From assembly GCA_041392785.1 (NCBI GenBank), contig JAWKLK010000004.1, positions 1-64,000 of the forward strand: 64,000 nucleotides of DNA, read 5' to 3'. The position numbers and the translations under genes were made by a program. Shown here piece by piece: positions 40,703 to 50,179 of this stretch (position 1 is its first letter; every line of letters begins with the position of its first letter). The notes beneath the pieces were generated by a model. The model made no database searches. It had not been told where the DNA came from and saw only the letters and a program-made list of their open reading frames with translations. Source of the DNA: OLB9 sp041392785. Its GTDB lineage: Bacteria; Bacteroidota; Bacteroidia; Chitinophagales; Saprospiraceae.

Positions 40703-43700
40703 TTATTTTATACTCACCCTATCTGAAGCCATACGTGCATAAATATTTCCTTTGTACATGTGCTCGCATGTGACAGATGGTAAGAAAAAGTTGCCTCTAT
40801 AGGATGCCTTTGCTTTAAATACAAATGTCTCAGAGCCTTTTGCTTTCAGGTTGAAAAACGTATACACTCTGTCATCTCTATAATCTTGATACGTAAAATT
40901 ATTCTGAACATTCCTTGTTGCATATAGTCTTGGGTTCAGGAGCTCCCAACCTGAAGGCATTTTGACATTCAAAGCCAGATTTTCTAATGGTAAGGCCTCA
41001 GGATTGGTGACTGTGACTAAAATAGTAATATCTTCTCCTAATTCAATATCAATCAATGAAGGTGATGTCGATTTACTTTTTTTATAATTGACTGTCATTT
41101 TAAGTTGTGATGAGGCTTCTGGTTTGTCCAATTTATCCGAAATAAATCTCTCTGTCAAATCTACAAAAATAGACGTGCTTCCATCATTTTTTATTGAAAT
41201 ACTCTCCGCGTTACCCGGTTTTTGTAAAGAGAAAACTTTGAGATTAGTTGACTTATGATCGAAATTTCCGTTTGTACCCAGTCCCTTAATGGTGTATTTG
41301 ACATTGGTATTTACATTGATATTCTTTCCAAAGTAGTGATAGACTGCCACAAAAGCATACCCCATTGTCTGGGTGCTGTGCCAAGTAGATGCATTTAAAC
41401 TATTGACAAAATAATCATAATATCTGGTTTTTTTCTCCATCGGAACATTGCTTTGTGCTATGATATCAAGGATGATAGCAAAATTTCTGTCTTCACTACC
41501 AAAGTTGTATGCATAATATTGGACGCTATTTGGATTATTCAACGATTCAGCTTTTTTGATCATGTCCAAAGATGTTGATTCCAGACCAGAAAATTTATAC
41601 GCACCAGCCATTAACCACCACACATATGGATTAAGAGATTTATTACTCGTTATAAATCTATTCATAGCAGATTTTGAGGGTCTTCCGCCTTTTGCCAAGA
41701 CATAAAGTCTAAACGCTTGCACCATAGATTCGGAATCGTACGTCCAATCATTAGAGGCACTTGAAAATGACCATTCATTGGCTATTCTAAGGTGTTCTGT
41801 CATCCATCTTTGCAGCATATCTGCCTGGTTTAACACATTTTGTGATCGAGCCTCGACAAGAAAATAACCCGCATAAATATCCGACCAAGTGTTGTAGTAA
41901 TCGTTGTCCCAATAATTAAATTTTCCATCGCTTCTTTGCAATCGGGATATTTTATTGATGGCTGCCTGTAGATTTTCCAATCTTTCTCTATTTTGTTGTG
42001 GGCTTAAGGCCAATACTTTGTCCAAATACAATTGTGAGAAAGCACTTGATGATACTTGCTCGAGGCAACCATATGGATAGTCAATCAATTCATCAGAAAA
42101 CTGCATAAAATTGGGAACTTTCAAGCCACCCACTGACAAACTAGATGTATAGGCTTCCGGATAACCTTTTGATTTGACAGGAATGACTTTTGTTTCTCCA
42201 GGTTTTATTTCCATTGAAGATATGGATGTTTCATATGAATTAGGGTAATTTACCACAATTTCGGTCTTTTCAGTCATGGATTTATTGCCGCCCTTGGCAT
42301 CAAAACCTAGGGAAGTCTTTCCTGCAGTATTCAAGATTTCAGCCATAATGGTTTGTGTGTTTTGATCTTTCCCTGATAGTGAGATATTGTAAAACTTCTT
42401 ATCCACTTTCACCATGTTTGGATCAGTTTTTACGGATAGGTCAGCTGCAATAATTTTAGCATCATCCTTCAAGACAGTGACAGGCAATTCAACTTTATCT
42501 GTCATGTAGAGTGATCTCGGTAGCTGGGACTGAACCATGATGGGATTTTTGACTTGCACCAATTTTTCTGTACTTCCAAAACTCTTATCATTACATGCAA
42601 CCACCATAAATCGCAATTTTCCTATGTAGTTTGGAATAGTTATGGTATGTGTTCTAGATTGATTTTTCTCTACTTTAAACGGGCCCATCGAGATGGCGAT
42701 TGGCTTATATCTGTTTATTTCTGGCATCGCATCCGGATGGTATGCATTATCACCTCCTATTGTGATAATTCCAGCAAATTTGCCCTTAAAGTAACCAATA
42801 AGATACTGGTAGATATCCCATGTTTTGACCAATAAAGGAAATTTTCCGTTAAAGTTTTTGAAAGGATCTGGTGTTTGAAAGCCAGTGATATTGAGCAACC
42901 CTTCATCCACAACCGCCAGCGTGTATTCCATATCTTTACCTGATGTCTCCTTGACCACCACATTATAATTTTTATTTGACTCCAGTTTATCTGCAACTGA
43001 TATTTCGGGTTTTAGCCTGCCGGATTCACCGTCAATCTGTACATATTTTATACCATACATTCGGAGTGGTAGATCATTATTTTTTTGAAAATATGGCTGG
43101 ATTATCGCCACATGAATATATGCATTTGGCGCCCAATTTAGATCAGAGAAGAGCGTCAACTCCTTGTTAATATCTAGATCGTGCCAAACTTGTTCTATGA
43201 TTTGATTGCCTCTTTCGATACTGATCAAGGCTTTCCCACTTTTCAAATCCGGAAATTTCACCACGACTCCGTCGCCTGCTTTATAGCTGTCTTTATCAGT
43301 ATCTATTGTAATGATGTATGGCTGCTTATCAGGTATGGACTCTTTACCATCATATACTGTAAAATATGTATCAGATATATGTCCACTTTCGGTGTCAGTG
43401 ACTACAACCTTATAGGCTCCTTTGACTAATTTACCCTTTGAAAATTTTAATACTCCCTTGGATGTAAAGTCTCCATCACCTTGCTGTATTTCCTTCCAAT
43501 AATCTCCATTAGAAAAGTATCCAGATGATCTTAACCTATATTTGTCTACCCACCAAGAATGAATATTTTGGTATAACGTCCAAGTATATTTTGTAGATTT
43601 TTTATTCTGGCTTCCTTTATCTGTGACACTTACTAATTGGATAACTGCATCCTCAGAAAACGTGTAATTGCCATACCATCCACTTCCATCTATTCTTTTT

Positions 43701-46207
43701 GTGCCTACATATGTTTTAAATGGAAAAACCTTTATATTTTTTCCCTCTTTATTTGAGCCTCCTTGTGGTAAAGTAGTTTCTGTTTCAAGATTCAAATTGA
43801 CCGGCCTATGGAAAAATTTCAAATCAAAATCGGAATTAAAATGCGCTTTACCTGTATTATCTGTGGTACCATTAAAAATCTCAAAGGTCTGTGCATCCAT
43901 ATCATCTAATGTGGGCCCAAAATTATAATCACCAAATAAAATAAATGGTTTGGTGATACTTGCAGCCCTTCCTGAAATGGCTAGCTTGGCAGATGCCACA
44001 TCAAATCCCGTCAAAAGTTTAACTTGCACAGTACCTTTAAGTCTATTGGTATATACCGTAGATCCTTGTTGATCTTGAAGCGCAAAAACAGCCTCCGTAG
44101 TATTAGGTTTTATGGTCTCTATCTGTATCTTTTTTGTGATAGTTTTTGGTCCTATTTCGAAGACTACTCTATAATTTCCAGTCTTTGCAGATGGATTAGT
44201 CTTTAGTTTGAAGTTGTAAATTTTATCATCGGGAAAATTTAACGGTTTCGTTTGTTTATCCAGTATTTGATTGTCTGGATTCAAAAATTTCATGACTATA
44301 GGTATACCTGGATGTATGTTGGCTTGGCTTGCATTTGTCATTGCGTATACATAAATGCTATCTCCAGGCCTCCAAACATCTCTATCAGTATAGATATAAA
44401 CATCTGTATCAAAATTATATCTCTCGCTTTCAATGTCAAATTCTGTGAGTGGATTACTTGTATTGTCATTGATGGCGAGATAGGTCAAACTACCATTTTT
44501 TTCGAGAGATATTACGGTGATATCCTGATGTAATTTTTCAAAACTTACATATCCATTGTCACTGGTTTTTTCTGAAGCTATGACATCACCTCTCATATTG
44601 TACCCAGTGATTGTGGCACCTCCTACTGGATCTACGCCGTCTAAAGTATTGACTGCAAAATAATAACTGTTTCCTGCTTTTTTTGCAAAAATATTGAAAT
44701 CTGAACAAATTAAAAGTTGCCTTATAGGTGCTTTGTCCATATAAAAAGAAGGTTTACATGGATCATCTATCTCTCTCCAATTATACCCTTCTCCATAATA
44801 ATAATTGTTTTTTTCAGAATTGACATAATTAAAATAGTCACTATCCTTGATGCTGCTGTTAAAATCCTGATTGGCAAACGCGGATGTGCAAGGCAATGTG
44901 GTCTGTGATGGCAAATAATCCATGCTGATATAATAAACACTACCCGGATTGCGTTTGACTTGTTGGGTAAGATCAATACCATGAACTATATATCCTTCTT
45001 TGTCTTTGATCCCTTGATTTAATGGAACATTTTTATCAAAGATTGGTATTCCAAACATCCGCATAGAATAATAATCTTGGTAACTTAAGTTTTGCCAAGT
45101 CAAAAAATGAGCTACATTTTGCTGTTTTATTTCTATCACTTGGATTCTTACTTCTTTTAATGCTCTGGTTTTAATTGGGATTTTAAATTCGCCAGAAGAA
45201 GGAAAATAGGTTCCATCAAACATCAAACTGAGACTAGGTTTTTCCAATTCCAGTTCTATATCAAGGTCGATTGGATTGTCCAATGTAATATTTTGATTTG
45301 AACGGAGACCTGGCAATATTTTGATTTTGGCTACTTTTGCATTTTCATAGCCAGAAAGAAATATTTTTAGAATATTATTTTTTATCTGATATGAGGCATT
45401 TGTCCCATTGACAGTAATCAATCCTGCTGCATCCTGTCCAGCATCAATAGGGTTTGAAAAAAAGATGCTCATCTCCTTATTTTTAATATCGTGATACGTA
45501 GAAACCTGGGTGAAATGTGTGCTGTCATAAGTGGATAAGTCTATCTCACCTTTGGCATCAGCACCTATAGGTTTCCCATCATACTTTATATTCTTGATTG
45601 TGGTTGTTTTTGGGTATTTAATTGCAATATCGAAGGTGTTTTCGCCATTAGGAGTGACCACAATCTCTCCACCGTCTGCAATAATACAGGATTTGATTTG
45701 CTCTAAATCAACTTTATCTGCCACTGACATTTCAAGCAAAACGGACTTTGACATATCTTCATGAATTTCCACACCTTTCTTTTGTATCATCATGTCTTGT
45801 TGGAAAGTACGCACAGTATATGCTATGGGTTCAAAATGTTCTCCAAGTAATTTTTTGAGGTTGATGCGCACGGTAAATGCGGTATTGGATGCCAAAGGTT
45901 TATCTGGTATAAAACTGAGGACAGACTGACTTGTAAATGTCACCTTACCGGATACTACTGGATCTAGTGTGATCATTTTCTGTAATTCTGTGTCTTCTAC
46001 GACTACATCAGATGATACAGGAGTTTTCAACACATACAATAACTTATCATAACTGGAAATCACTCCTACCGTAGCAGCGTCAAAATATTTGGATAACAAT
46101 GCCTGATCTCGGCTTGGATCGAGTAAAGTGACATCCTTTTGACTTTTATTGCATCCAGAAATTAAAGTAAAAATGAACAGTAAAAAATAAAGTGATGAAG
46201 TACGCAT
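40703..46207 (-). CDS. Alpha-2-macroglobulin family lipoprotein
   Basis: This very large (1834 aa) envelope protein has a lipoprotein signal peptide with Cys at residue 19 (TLISGC). Macroglobulin MG domains follow, for example DRDVWRPGDSIYVYA near residue 610. A thioester motif, GCLEQ, lies near residue 1380 within YPYGCLEQVSS, followed by the alpha-helical thioester-domain repeats. Bacterial A2Ms trap proteases that breach the outer membrane; the CLEQ thioester suggests covalent capture. The residues after the Cys (NKSQKD) lack the acidic surface-export signal, so a periplasmic location is more likely. The usual partner penicillin-binding protein PbpC is not adjacent. It is a single-gene unit. 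Confidence 0.93.
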   Translation of the reverse strand: MRTSSLYFLLFIFTLISGCNKSQKDVTLLDPSRDQALLSKYFDAATVGVISSYDKLLYVLKTPVSSDVVVEDTELQKMITLDPVVSGKVTFTSQSVLSFIPDKPLASNTAFTVRINLKKLLGEHFEPIAYTVRTFQQDMMIQKKGVEIHEDMSKSVLLEMSVADKVDLEQIKSCIIADGGEIVVTPNGENTFDIAIKYPKTTTIKNIKYDGKPIGADAKGEIDLSTYDSTHFTQVSTYHDIKNKEMSIFFSNPIDAGQDAAGLITVNGTNASYQIKNNILKIFLSGYENAKVAKIKILPGLRSNQNITLDNPIDLDIELELEKPSLSLMFDGTYFPSSGEFKIPIKTRALKEVRIQVIEIKQQNVAHFLTWQNLSYQDYYSMRMFGIPIFDKNVPLNQGIKDKEGYIVHGIDLTQQVKRNPGSVYYISMDYLPSQTTLPCTSAFANQDFNSSIKDSDYFNYVNSEKNNYYYGEGYNWREIDDPCKPSFYMDKAPIRQLLICSDFNIFAKKAGNSYYFAVNTLDGVDPVGGATITGYNMRGDVIASEKTSDNGYVSFEKLHQDITVISLEKNGSLTYLAINDNTSNPLTEFDIESERYNFDTDVYIYTDRDVWRPGDSIYVYAMTNASQANIHPGIPIVMKFLNPDNQILDKQTKPLNFPDDKIYNFKLKTNPSAKTGNYRVVFEIGPKTITKKIQIETIKPNTTEAVFALQDQQGSTVYTNRLKGTVQVKLLTGFDVASAKLAISGRAASITKPFILFGDYNFGPTLDDMDAQTFEIFNGTTDNTGKAHFNSDFDLKFFHRPVNLNLETETTLPQGGSNKEGKNIKVFPFKTYVGTKRIDGSGWYGNYTFSEDAVIQLVSVTDKGSQNKKSTKYTWTLYQNIHSWWVDKYRLRSSGYFSNGDYWKEIQQGDGDFTSKGVLKFSKGKLVKGAYKVVVTDTESGHISDTYFTVYDGKESIPDKQPYIITIDTDKDSYKAGDGVVVKFPDLKSGKALISIERGNQIIEQVWHDLDINKELTLFSDLNWAPNAYIHVAIIQPYFQKNNDLPLRMYGIKYVQIDGESGRLKPEISVADKLESNKNYNVVVKETSGKDMEYTLAVVDEGLLNITGFQTPDPFKNFNGKFPLLVKTWDIYQYLIGYFKGKFAGIITIGGDNAYHPDAMPEINRYKPIAISMGPFKVEKNQSRTHTITIPNYIGKLRFMVVACNDKSFGSTEKLVQVKNPIMVQSQLPRSLYMTDKVELPVTVLKDDAKIIAADLSVKTDPNMVKVDKKFYNISLSGKDQNTQTIMAEILNTAGKTSLGFDAKGGNKSMTEKTEIVVNYPNSYETSISSMEIKPGETKVIPVKSKGYPEAYTSSLSVGGLKVPNFMQFSDELIDYPYGCLEQVSSSAFSQLYLDKVLALSPQQNRERLENLQAAINKISRLQRSDGKFNYWDNDYYNTWSDIYAGYFLVEARSQNVLNQADMLQRWMTEHLRIANEWSFSSASNDWTYDSESMVQAFRLYVLAKGGRPSKSAMNRFITSNKSLNPYVWWLMAGAYKFSGLESTSLDMIKKAESLNNPNSVQYYAYNFGSEDRNFAIILDIIAQSNVPMEKKTRYYDYFVNSLNASTWHSTQTMGYAFVAVYHYFGKNINVNTNVKYTIKGLGTNGNFDHKSTNLKVFSLQKPGNAESISIKNDGSTSIFVDLTERFISDKLDKPEASSQLKMTVNYKKSKSTSPSLIDIELGEDITILVTVTNPEALPLENLALNVKMPSGWELLNPRLYATRNVQNNFTYQDYRDDRVYTFFNLKAKGSETFVFKAKASYRGNFFLPSVTCEHMYKGNIYARMASDRVSIK

Positions 46208-46337
46208 ATGATGTAAGAATTTATATACAAATTAACGACAAAATCAGGTTAAACTGTAAAATATATTGGTATTAGCATAAAAAAATTCTATTTATTCTCA
46301 ACAAAATGCCTTGTGATGAATCACCTTTCACAATAAA

Positions 46338-46550
46338 TTGCATTTGAAGTATGAGGAGTTGTATACTGATCTATTGATAAAAATAGACGATTTAGCAGAA
46401 AGAGTCCAAAGAGAAATTTTAGATTTAAGGGCCAGCGCCAATGATGAAGGTACAAACGCTTTAATGAGTGATTATATCAGAACTCAGGAAAAAACTGGTT
46501 TGGATGTACAATGCATATCTCGGTACATAAAAGAGTTCGGTTTTTGGTAA
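46338..46550 (+). CDS. Small conserved-looking protein of unknown function
   Basis: The 70-aa frame from a TTG at 46338 reads as an amphipathic helical protein (YEELYTDLLIKIDDLAERVQ, SDYIRTQEKTGLDVQ) ending in FGFW. It has balanced charge and no rare-residue runs, which supports a real gene. No family is recognised. It lies 160 bases upstream of the ATP-grasp triad, same strand, so it may or may not belong to that unit. Confidence 0.55.
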   Translation: MHLKYEELYTDLLIKIDDLAERVQREILDLRASANDEGTNALMSDYIRTQEKTGLDVQCISRYIKEFGFW

Positions 46551-46710
46551 CGGATAAAAAAAAGTAAATAATATTTTGAAAATAGAAGTAATAAGTGAAT
46601 ATTTGCATTGAAATGCATGTATTTCCTTTTAAAGCAAATGATAATTGATGGGAATTGGCATTGAGGGCATTTAGATTATTTTATTTTCAAAAAAAGTTTA
46701 AGAATAAAAA

Positions 46711-47679
46711 ATGAAGAAGATAGGGATTCTCTTCGGTAAGGAAAACACATTTCCTCAAGCATTTATTGATCGAGTAAATGAGAAAAAACAAAAAAACATT
46801 GTAGCAGAGGCTGTTCAAATAGATGTTTTGGAGCAAGCAGACCCTACAGAGTATGCAGTTATTGTGGATAGAATTTCACAAGATGTACCTTTCTACAGAG
46901 CGTATTTGAAAAATGCTGCGCTTACAGGTACTGCGGTAGTAAACAATCCATTTTGGTGGAGTGCTGATGAAAAATTTTTCAATAATTGTCTTTCCACAAA
47001 GATAGGTGTACCTGTCCCAAATACAGTACTTTTACCATCATATGAGAGGCCTGACGACACATCAGAGCAATCTTTTAGAAATCTTAAATACCCAACAGAT
47101 TGGGGAAGAATTTTTGATTATATAAAATTTCCAGCGTACATGAAACCATTTGCAGGCGGAGGTTGGAAAAATGTATATAAAGTAAATGATGCAGATGATT
47201 TATGGAAAAAACATGCTGAAACAGGCCAATTGGTCATGATGCTTCAAGAAGAGATTGTGTTTGACCACTATTTCAGATGCTATTATCTAGCAGGTGATAG
47301 AGTACATGTGATGCCTTACGAGCCTCGCAATCCGCATCATCTAAGATATGTGGTAGAAAATCCAACAAAAGACAAAAAACTTTTAGATACAGTAAGAGAT
47401 TATACCATAAAATTGTGCAGGGCTCTTGGATATGATTTCAACACAGTAGAGTTTGCTGTGAGGGATGGCATTCCTATCGCAATAGATTTTTGCAATCCTG
47501 CTCCAGATGCTGATATTAATTCAGTGGGGCAGCAAAATTTTGACTGGATAGTAGAAAATGCAGCTGAAATGACCATAGAAAAAGCAAAATCTCACAAAGA
47601 GAATCAGTTAAATTTAACTTGGGGTAACTTTATAAGTGATATATTTGCGGCTCCAAAAAAATCAGTTAGTAAAAAGTAA
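46711..47679 (+). CDS. ATP-grasp ligase of unknown substrate
   Basis: The 322-aa protein has a pre-ATP-grasp N-terminal part (MKKIGILFGKENTFP) and a RimK/D-Ala-ligase-like ATP-grasp core. This shows the ATP Lys and Gly-rich loop MKPFAGGGWKNVY near residue 145, the acidic LQEEIVFDHYFR near residue 180, and the Mg ligands in EFAVRDGIP and IDFCNPAPDAD near residue 262. ATP-grasp enzymes activate a carboxylate as acyl phosphate and join it to an amine. It is the first gene of a triad with a glutamine amidotransferase (18 bases downstream) and a second ATP-grasp-like protein. The substrate is unknown. Confidence 0.87.
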   Translation: MKKIGILFGKENTFPQAFIDRVNEKKQKNIVAEAVQIDVLEQADPTEYAVIVDRISQDVPFYRAYLKNAALTGTAVVNNPFWWSADEKFFNNCLSTKIGVPVPNTVLLPSYERPDDTSEQSFRNLKYPTDWGRIFDYIKFPAYMKPFAGGGWKNVYKVNDADDLWKKHAETGQLVMMLQEEIVFDHYFRCYYLAGDRVHVMPYEPRNPHHLRYVVENPTKDKKLLDTVRDYTIKLCRALGYDFNTVEFAVRDGIPIAIDFCNPAPDADINSVGQQNFDWIVENAAEMTIEKAKSHKENQLNLTWGNFISDIFAAPKKSVSKK

Positions 47680-47721
47680 GGAATCTTTTGAGTTTTTTTG
47701 GCTCGAAAGTCCATCAAAGTC

Positions 47722-48546
47722 ATGGAGGGTAAACTCAGATTAGCAATATTAGATATGAATGCAGGCAAGCCAAATCAAGGTATGCGCTGCATCAGAGACA
47801 TTACAAATATGTATAGTAGTGTCTTTGACATTGATGAGTTTGATGTTCGTAAAGATTATCAAATTCCGGATTTATCATATGATGTCTACATCAGCAGTGG
47901 TGGCCCTGGCAATCCACTAGAAGGCGATGGCAAGTGGGATGTAGCTTGGTATAACTTATTGGATGATCTTTGGAACCATAATCTGAATAATCCCTACGAA
48001 AAGAAGCATATGTTTTTCATTTGTCATTCTTTTCAGATGGCTTGTCATTATTTTAATTTAGGTAAAATAGCCAAGAGAAAATCAACCTCCTTTGGCATCA
48101 TGCCTGTACACCTGACTAAGTATGCTGAAAATGACCCAATCTTTAAATTTCTACCCGATCCAATGTATGCCGTAGATAGTAGGGACTGGCAACTTATTCA
48201 ACCTAATCTAGACATATTTAGACAACATGGAGCCAAGATTTTAGCCCTTGAAAAAATCAGAACGCATGTAGAATATGAGCGCGCCATCATGGCTGTAAGA
48301 TTTTCTGATGAATTCATTGGAACTCAATTTCATCCTGAAGCAGATCCCATTGGGATGAAAATATACTTTGAGCAAAAGGATGTTAGAGAGAATGTGATAA
48401 AAAATTTTGGGAGGGAAAAATATGAGACAATGATGGATAGAATCGATGATCCAGATAAAATAGAATTGACACACGAAACTATTTTGCCATTTTTCATAGA
48501 GAATGCAGTGGAAGCCATTTTTGAATCGAATGCCGTTTTTGCATGA
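47722..48546 (+). CDS. Class I glutamine amidotransferase
   Basis: This protein carries the GATase1 triad: the nucleophile Cys in FFICHSFQM near residue 105 and His-Glu in TQFHPEAD near residue 203. It should release ammonia from glutamine and pass it to a ligase partner. It begins LRLAILDMNAGKPNQGM and has no ligase domain of its own, unlike GMP or CTP synthase. The frame is open to a TTG at 47698; I prefer the ATG at 47722 (MEGKLRLAIL, 274 aa). The last four bases overlap the next gene (ATGA), so the pair is translationally coupled. Confidence 0.87.
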   Translation: MEGKLRLAILDMNAGKPNQGMRCIRDITNMYSSVFDIDEFDVRKDYQIPDLSYDVYISSGGPGNPLEGDGKWDVAWYNLLDDLWNHNLNNPYEKKHMFFICHSFQMACHYFNLGKIAKRKSTSFGIMPVHLTKYAENDPIFKFLPDPMYAVDSRDWQLIQPNLDIFRQHGAKILALEKIRTHVEYERAIMAVRFSDEFIGTQFHPEADPIGMKIYFEQKDVRENVIKNFGREKYETMMDRIDDPDKIELTHETILPFFIENAVEAIFESNAVFA

Positions 48547-49739
48547 TCACAGAAATAAGAGATAGATTTAATGCCTCATTTACACCTGAAAAGTATCAGG
48601 CCCTACTTGATTCTGTAAGTAAGCGATATGATACTATTCCAATCTTCAGAGTAGCTGAAACACCTTTATTTATATCTCATCAGCTCAAAGAAAGGCTGCT
48701 AGAAGCATGTGCGCTGATCAATGAAACCATTTGTAGACCAGACATCAAAGAAATCACTCAAGGTGCCTTATATGATCCGAAATATATAGTGCCAAATGAA
48801 GATGATCATACGATCTTCCTTCAGATGGATTTCGGTATATGCCTTGATGAGAATAATGAACCTTTTCCGATGTTGATCGAAGCACAGGGTTTTCCTTCAG
48901 TATATTTCTTTCAGTACATAGTGGCACAGGAATATAGATATATTTATGATATTCCTGAACACCTTACAAGTTTATTTCATGGACTCGATCTGCTTTCCTA
49001 TAAGTCATTATTACAGGAAATCATAGTTGGAGATGAAGATCCAAAACATGTGGTATTACTCGAGATAGAGCCGGAAAAACAAACTACCTACATCGATATG
49101 AAAGCTACATCTGTTGAATTGGGTATTCCAGTTGTGTGCATCTCCAAAGTAATAAAAAGTGAAAATAAACTTTACTATAAAGATGAATCTGACAATCTTA
49201 TTCAGATCAAAAGAATATACAACAGAGTAATTTTTGACGAATTAGATCAAAGACCTGATTTGCACCTAGATTTTAAATTTACGGATGATCTTGATGTGGA
49301 GTGGGTAGGTCATCCAAATTGGTTCTATCGCATCTCAAAATTTATCCTTCCATTCTTAAAAAATAAATATGTCCCAGAAACTCATTTTCTGAAAGATATG
49401 GAGTCTTATCCCGAAGATTTAGAAAATTGGGTGCTAAAACCACTATTTTCTTTTGCAGGAGCAGGAGTATTAATTGATATTACCAAAGAAGATTTGGATG
49501 CTGTACAAAATAAGTCCAACTTTATTTTGCAGAGGAAGGTCCATTATGAACCAATTCTGAAAGCACCAAATGAGCCTGTAAAGGCTGAAATAAGAATGCT
49601 CATGTTATGGCCCAAACAAGAGCCAAAACCTTATGTCATCAATAATCTTGTACGCTTATCTAAAGGCAAGATGATAGGTGTAAAATATAACAAAGATAAA
49701 GATTGGGTTGGAGGAAGTGTAGGGTTTTTCGAACCTTAG
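48543..49739 (+). CDS. Second ATP-grasp-like protein (possibly circularly permuted)
   Basis: The 398-aa protein has no close named family that I recognise. Its C-terminal third looks like an ATP-grasp nucleotide site. NWVLKPLFSFAGAGV near residue 300 resembles the Lys/Gly-rich loop, then FILQRKVHYEP, an acidic-Arg strand AEIRMLMLW and VRLSKGKMIG follow. The order, with metal-type residues after a large N-terminal domain, recalls the glutathionylspermidine-synthase/permuted ATP-grasp group. The 4-base ATGA overlap with the amidotransferase points to one complex. With the first gene this gives two ligases and one ammonia source. Assignment is moderate. Confidence 0.75.
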   Translation: MITEIRDRFNASFTPEKYQALLDSVSKRYDTIPIFRVAETPLFISHQLKERLLEACALINETICRPDIKEITQGALYDPKYIVPNEDDHTIFLQMDFGICLDENNEPFPMLIEAQGFPSVYFFQYIVAQEYRYIYDIPEHLTSLFHGLDLLSYKSLLQEIIVGDEDPKHVVLLEIEPEKQTTYIDMKATSVELGIPVVCISKVIKSENKLYYKDESDNLIQIKRIYNRVIFDELDQRPDLHLDFKFTDDLDVEWVGHPNWFYRISKFILPFLKNKYVPETHFLKDMESYPEDLENWVLKPLFSFAGAGVLIDITKEDLDAVQNKSNFILQRKVHYEPILKAPNEPVKAEIRMLMLWPKQEPKPYVINNLVRLSKGKMIGVKYNKDKDWVGGSVGFFEP

Positions 49740-49865
49740 TGCATTTTTGGACTATTTATTGTATTTCTTTGGTGTATTAGATATTTTTAATTCTAATAGT
49801 ACAATATTAATACATGGTGTATGGTTATATATATGGTATCAAATTTATTTTATTAAATCCGTTAT

Positions 49866-50078
49866 ATGACACAACATTACACCTATCAAGATATTCTAAA
49901 ATACTATTTTAAAGAATGTGATCTGTTCCAAAGACTCGAATTAGAATTTGCTATGGCTGAAGACAGTTCATTGATGGCAGAATCAATAGAAATCAAGGAA
50001 TCTTTACATTTACTTCCACGAGTGACTTTTAGCCCACGAAAGGCAGTTCTTGATGCTATTTTAGAATACAGCAAATAA
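49866..50078 (+). CDS. Small protein with anti-sigma-like pattern
   Basis: The 70-aa protein has the layout I associate with small Bacteroidota anti-sigma-like N-terminal modules. An acidic helix (LELEFAMAEDSSLMAES) comes first, then a second helix, then PRVTFSPRKAVLDAILEYSK, close to a 'sps..ti..Il.YS' ending. It lacks zinc ligands and any membrane helix. No sigma gene is adjacent. It sits 126 bases after the ATP-grasp triad and 100 bases before the convergent T9SS gene. Function unknown. Confidence 0.65.
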   Translation: MTQHYTYQDILKYYFKECDLFQRLELEFAMAEDSSLMAESIEIKESLHLLPRVTFSPRKAVLDAILEYSK

Positions 50079-50083
50079 AAAAA

Positions 50084-50121
50084 CGGCATACAATTCTTAA
50101 CTTTTTAAGATTCATATGCCG
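50084..50121 (-). terminator. Terminator of the cohesin-like T9SS gene
   Basis: Nested inverted repeats, CGGCATA/TATGCCG outside (50084-50090, 50115-50121) and TCTTAA/TTAAGA inside (50095-50100, 50105-50110), form a long hairpin. On the minus strand it is followed by TTTTTTTATTT, so it serves the leftward gene. Confidence 0.75.
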
Positions 50122-50179
50122 ATACATTTCCCTATATTTTAAGGGTTCGCAAAGGTTAGTTTAAATAGTCAGGGGGTCA

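Noticed and set aside
42554..45764. Rightward open frames inside the macroglobulin gene
   Set aside because: They are antisense to a continuous 1834-codon gene and show no domain signature.
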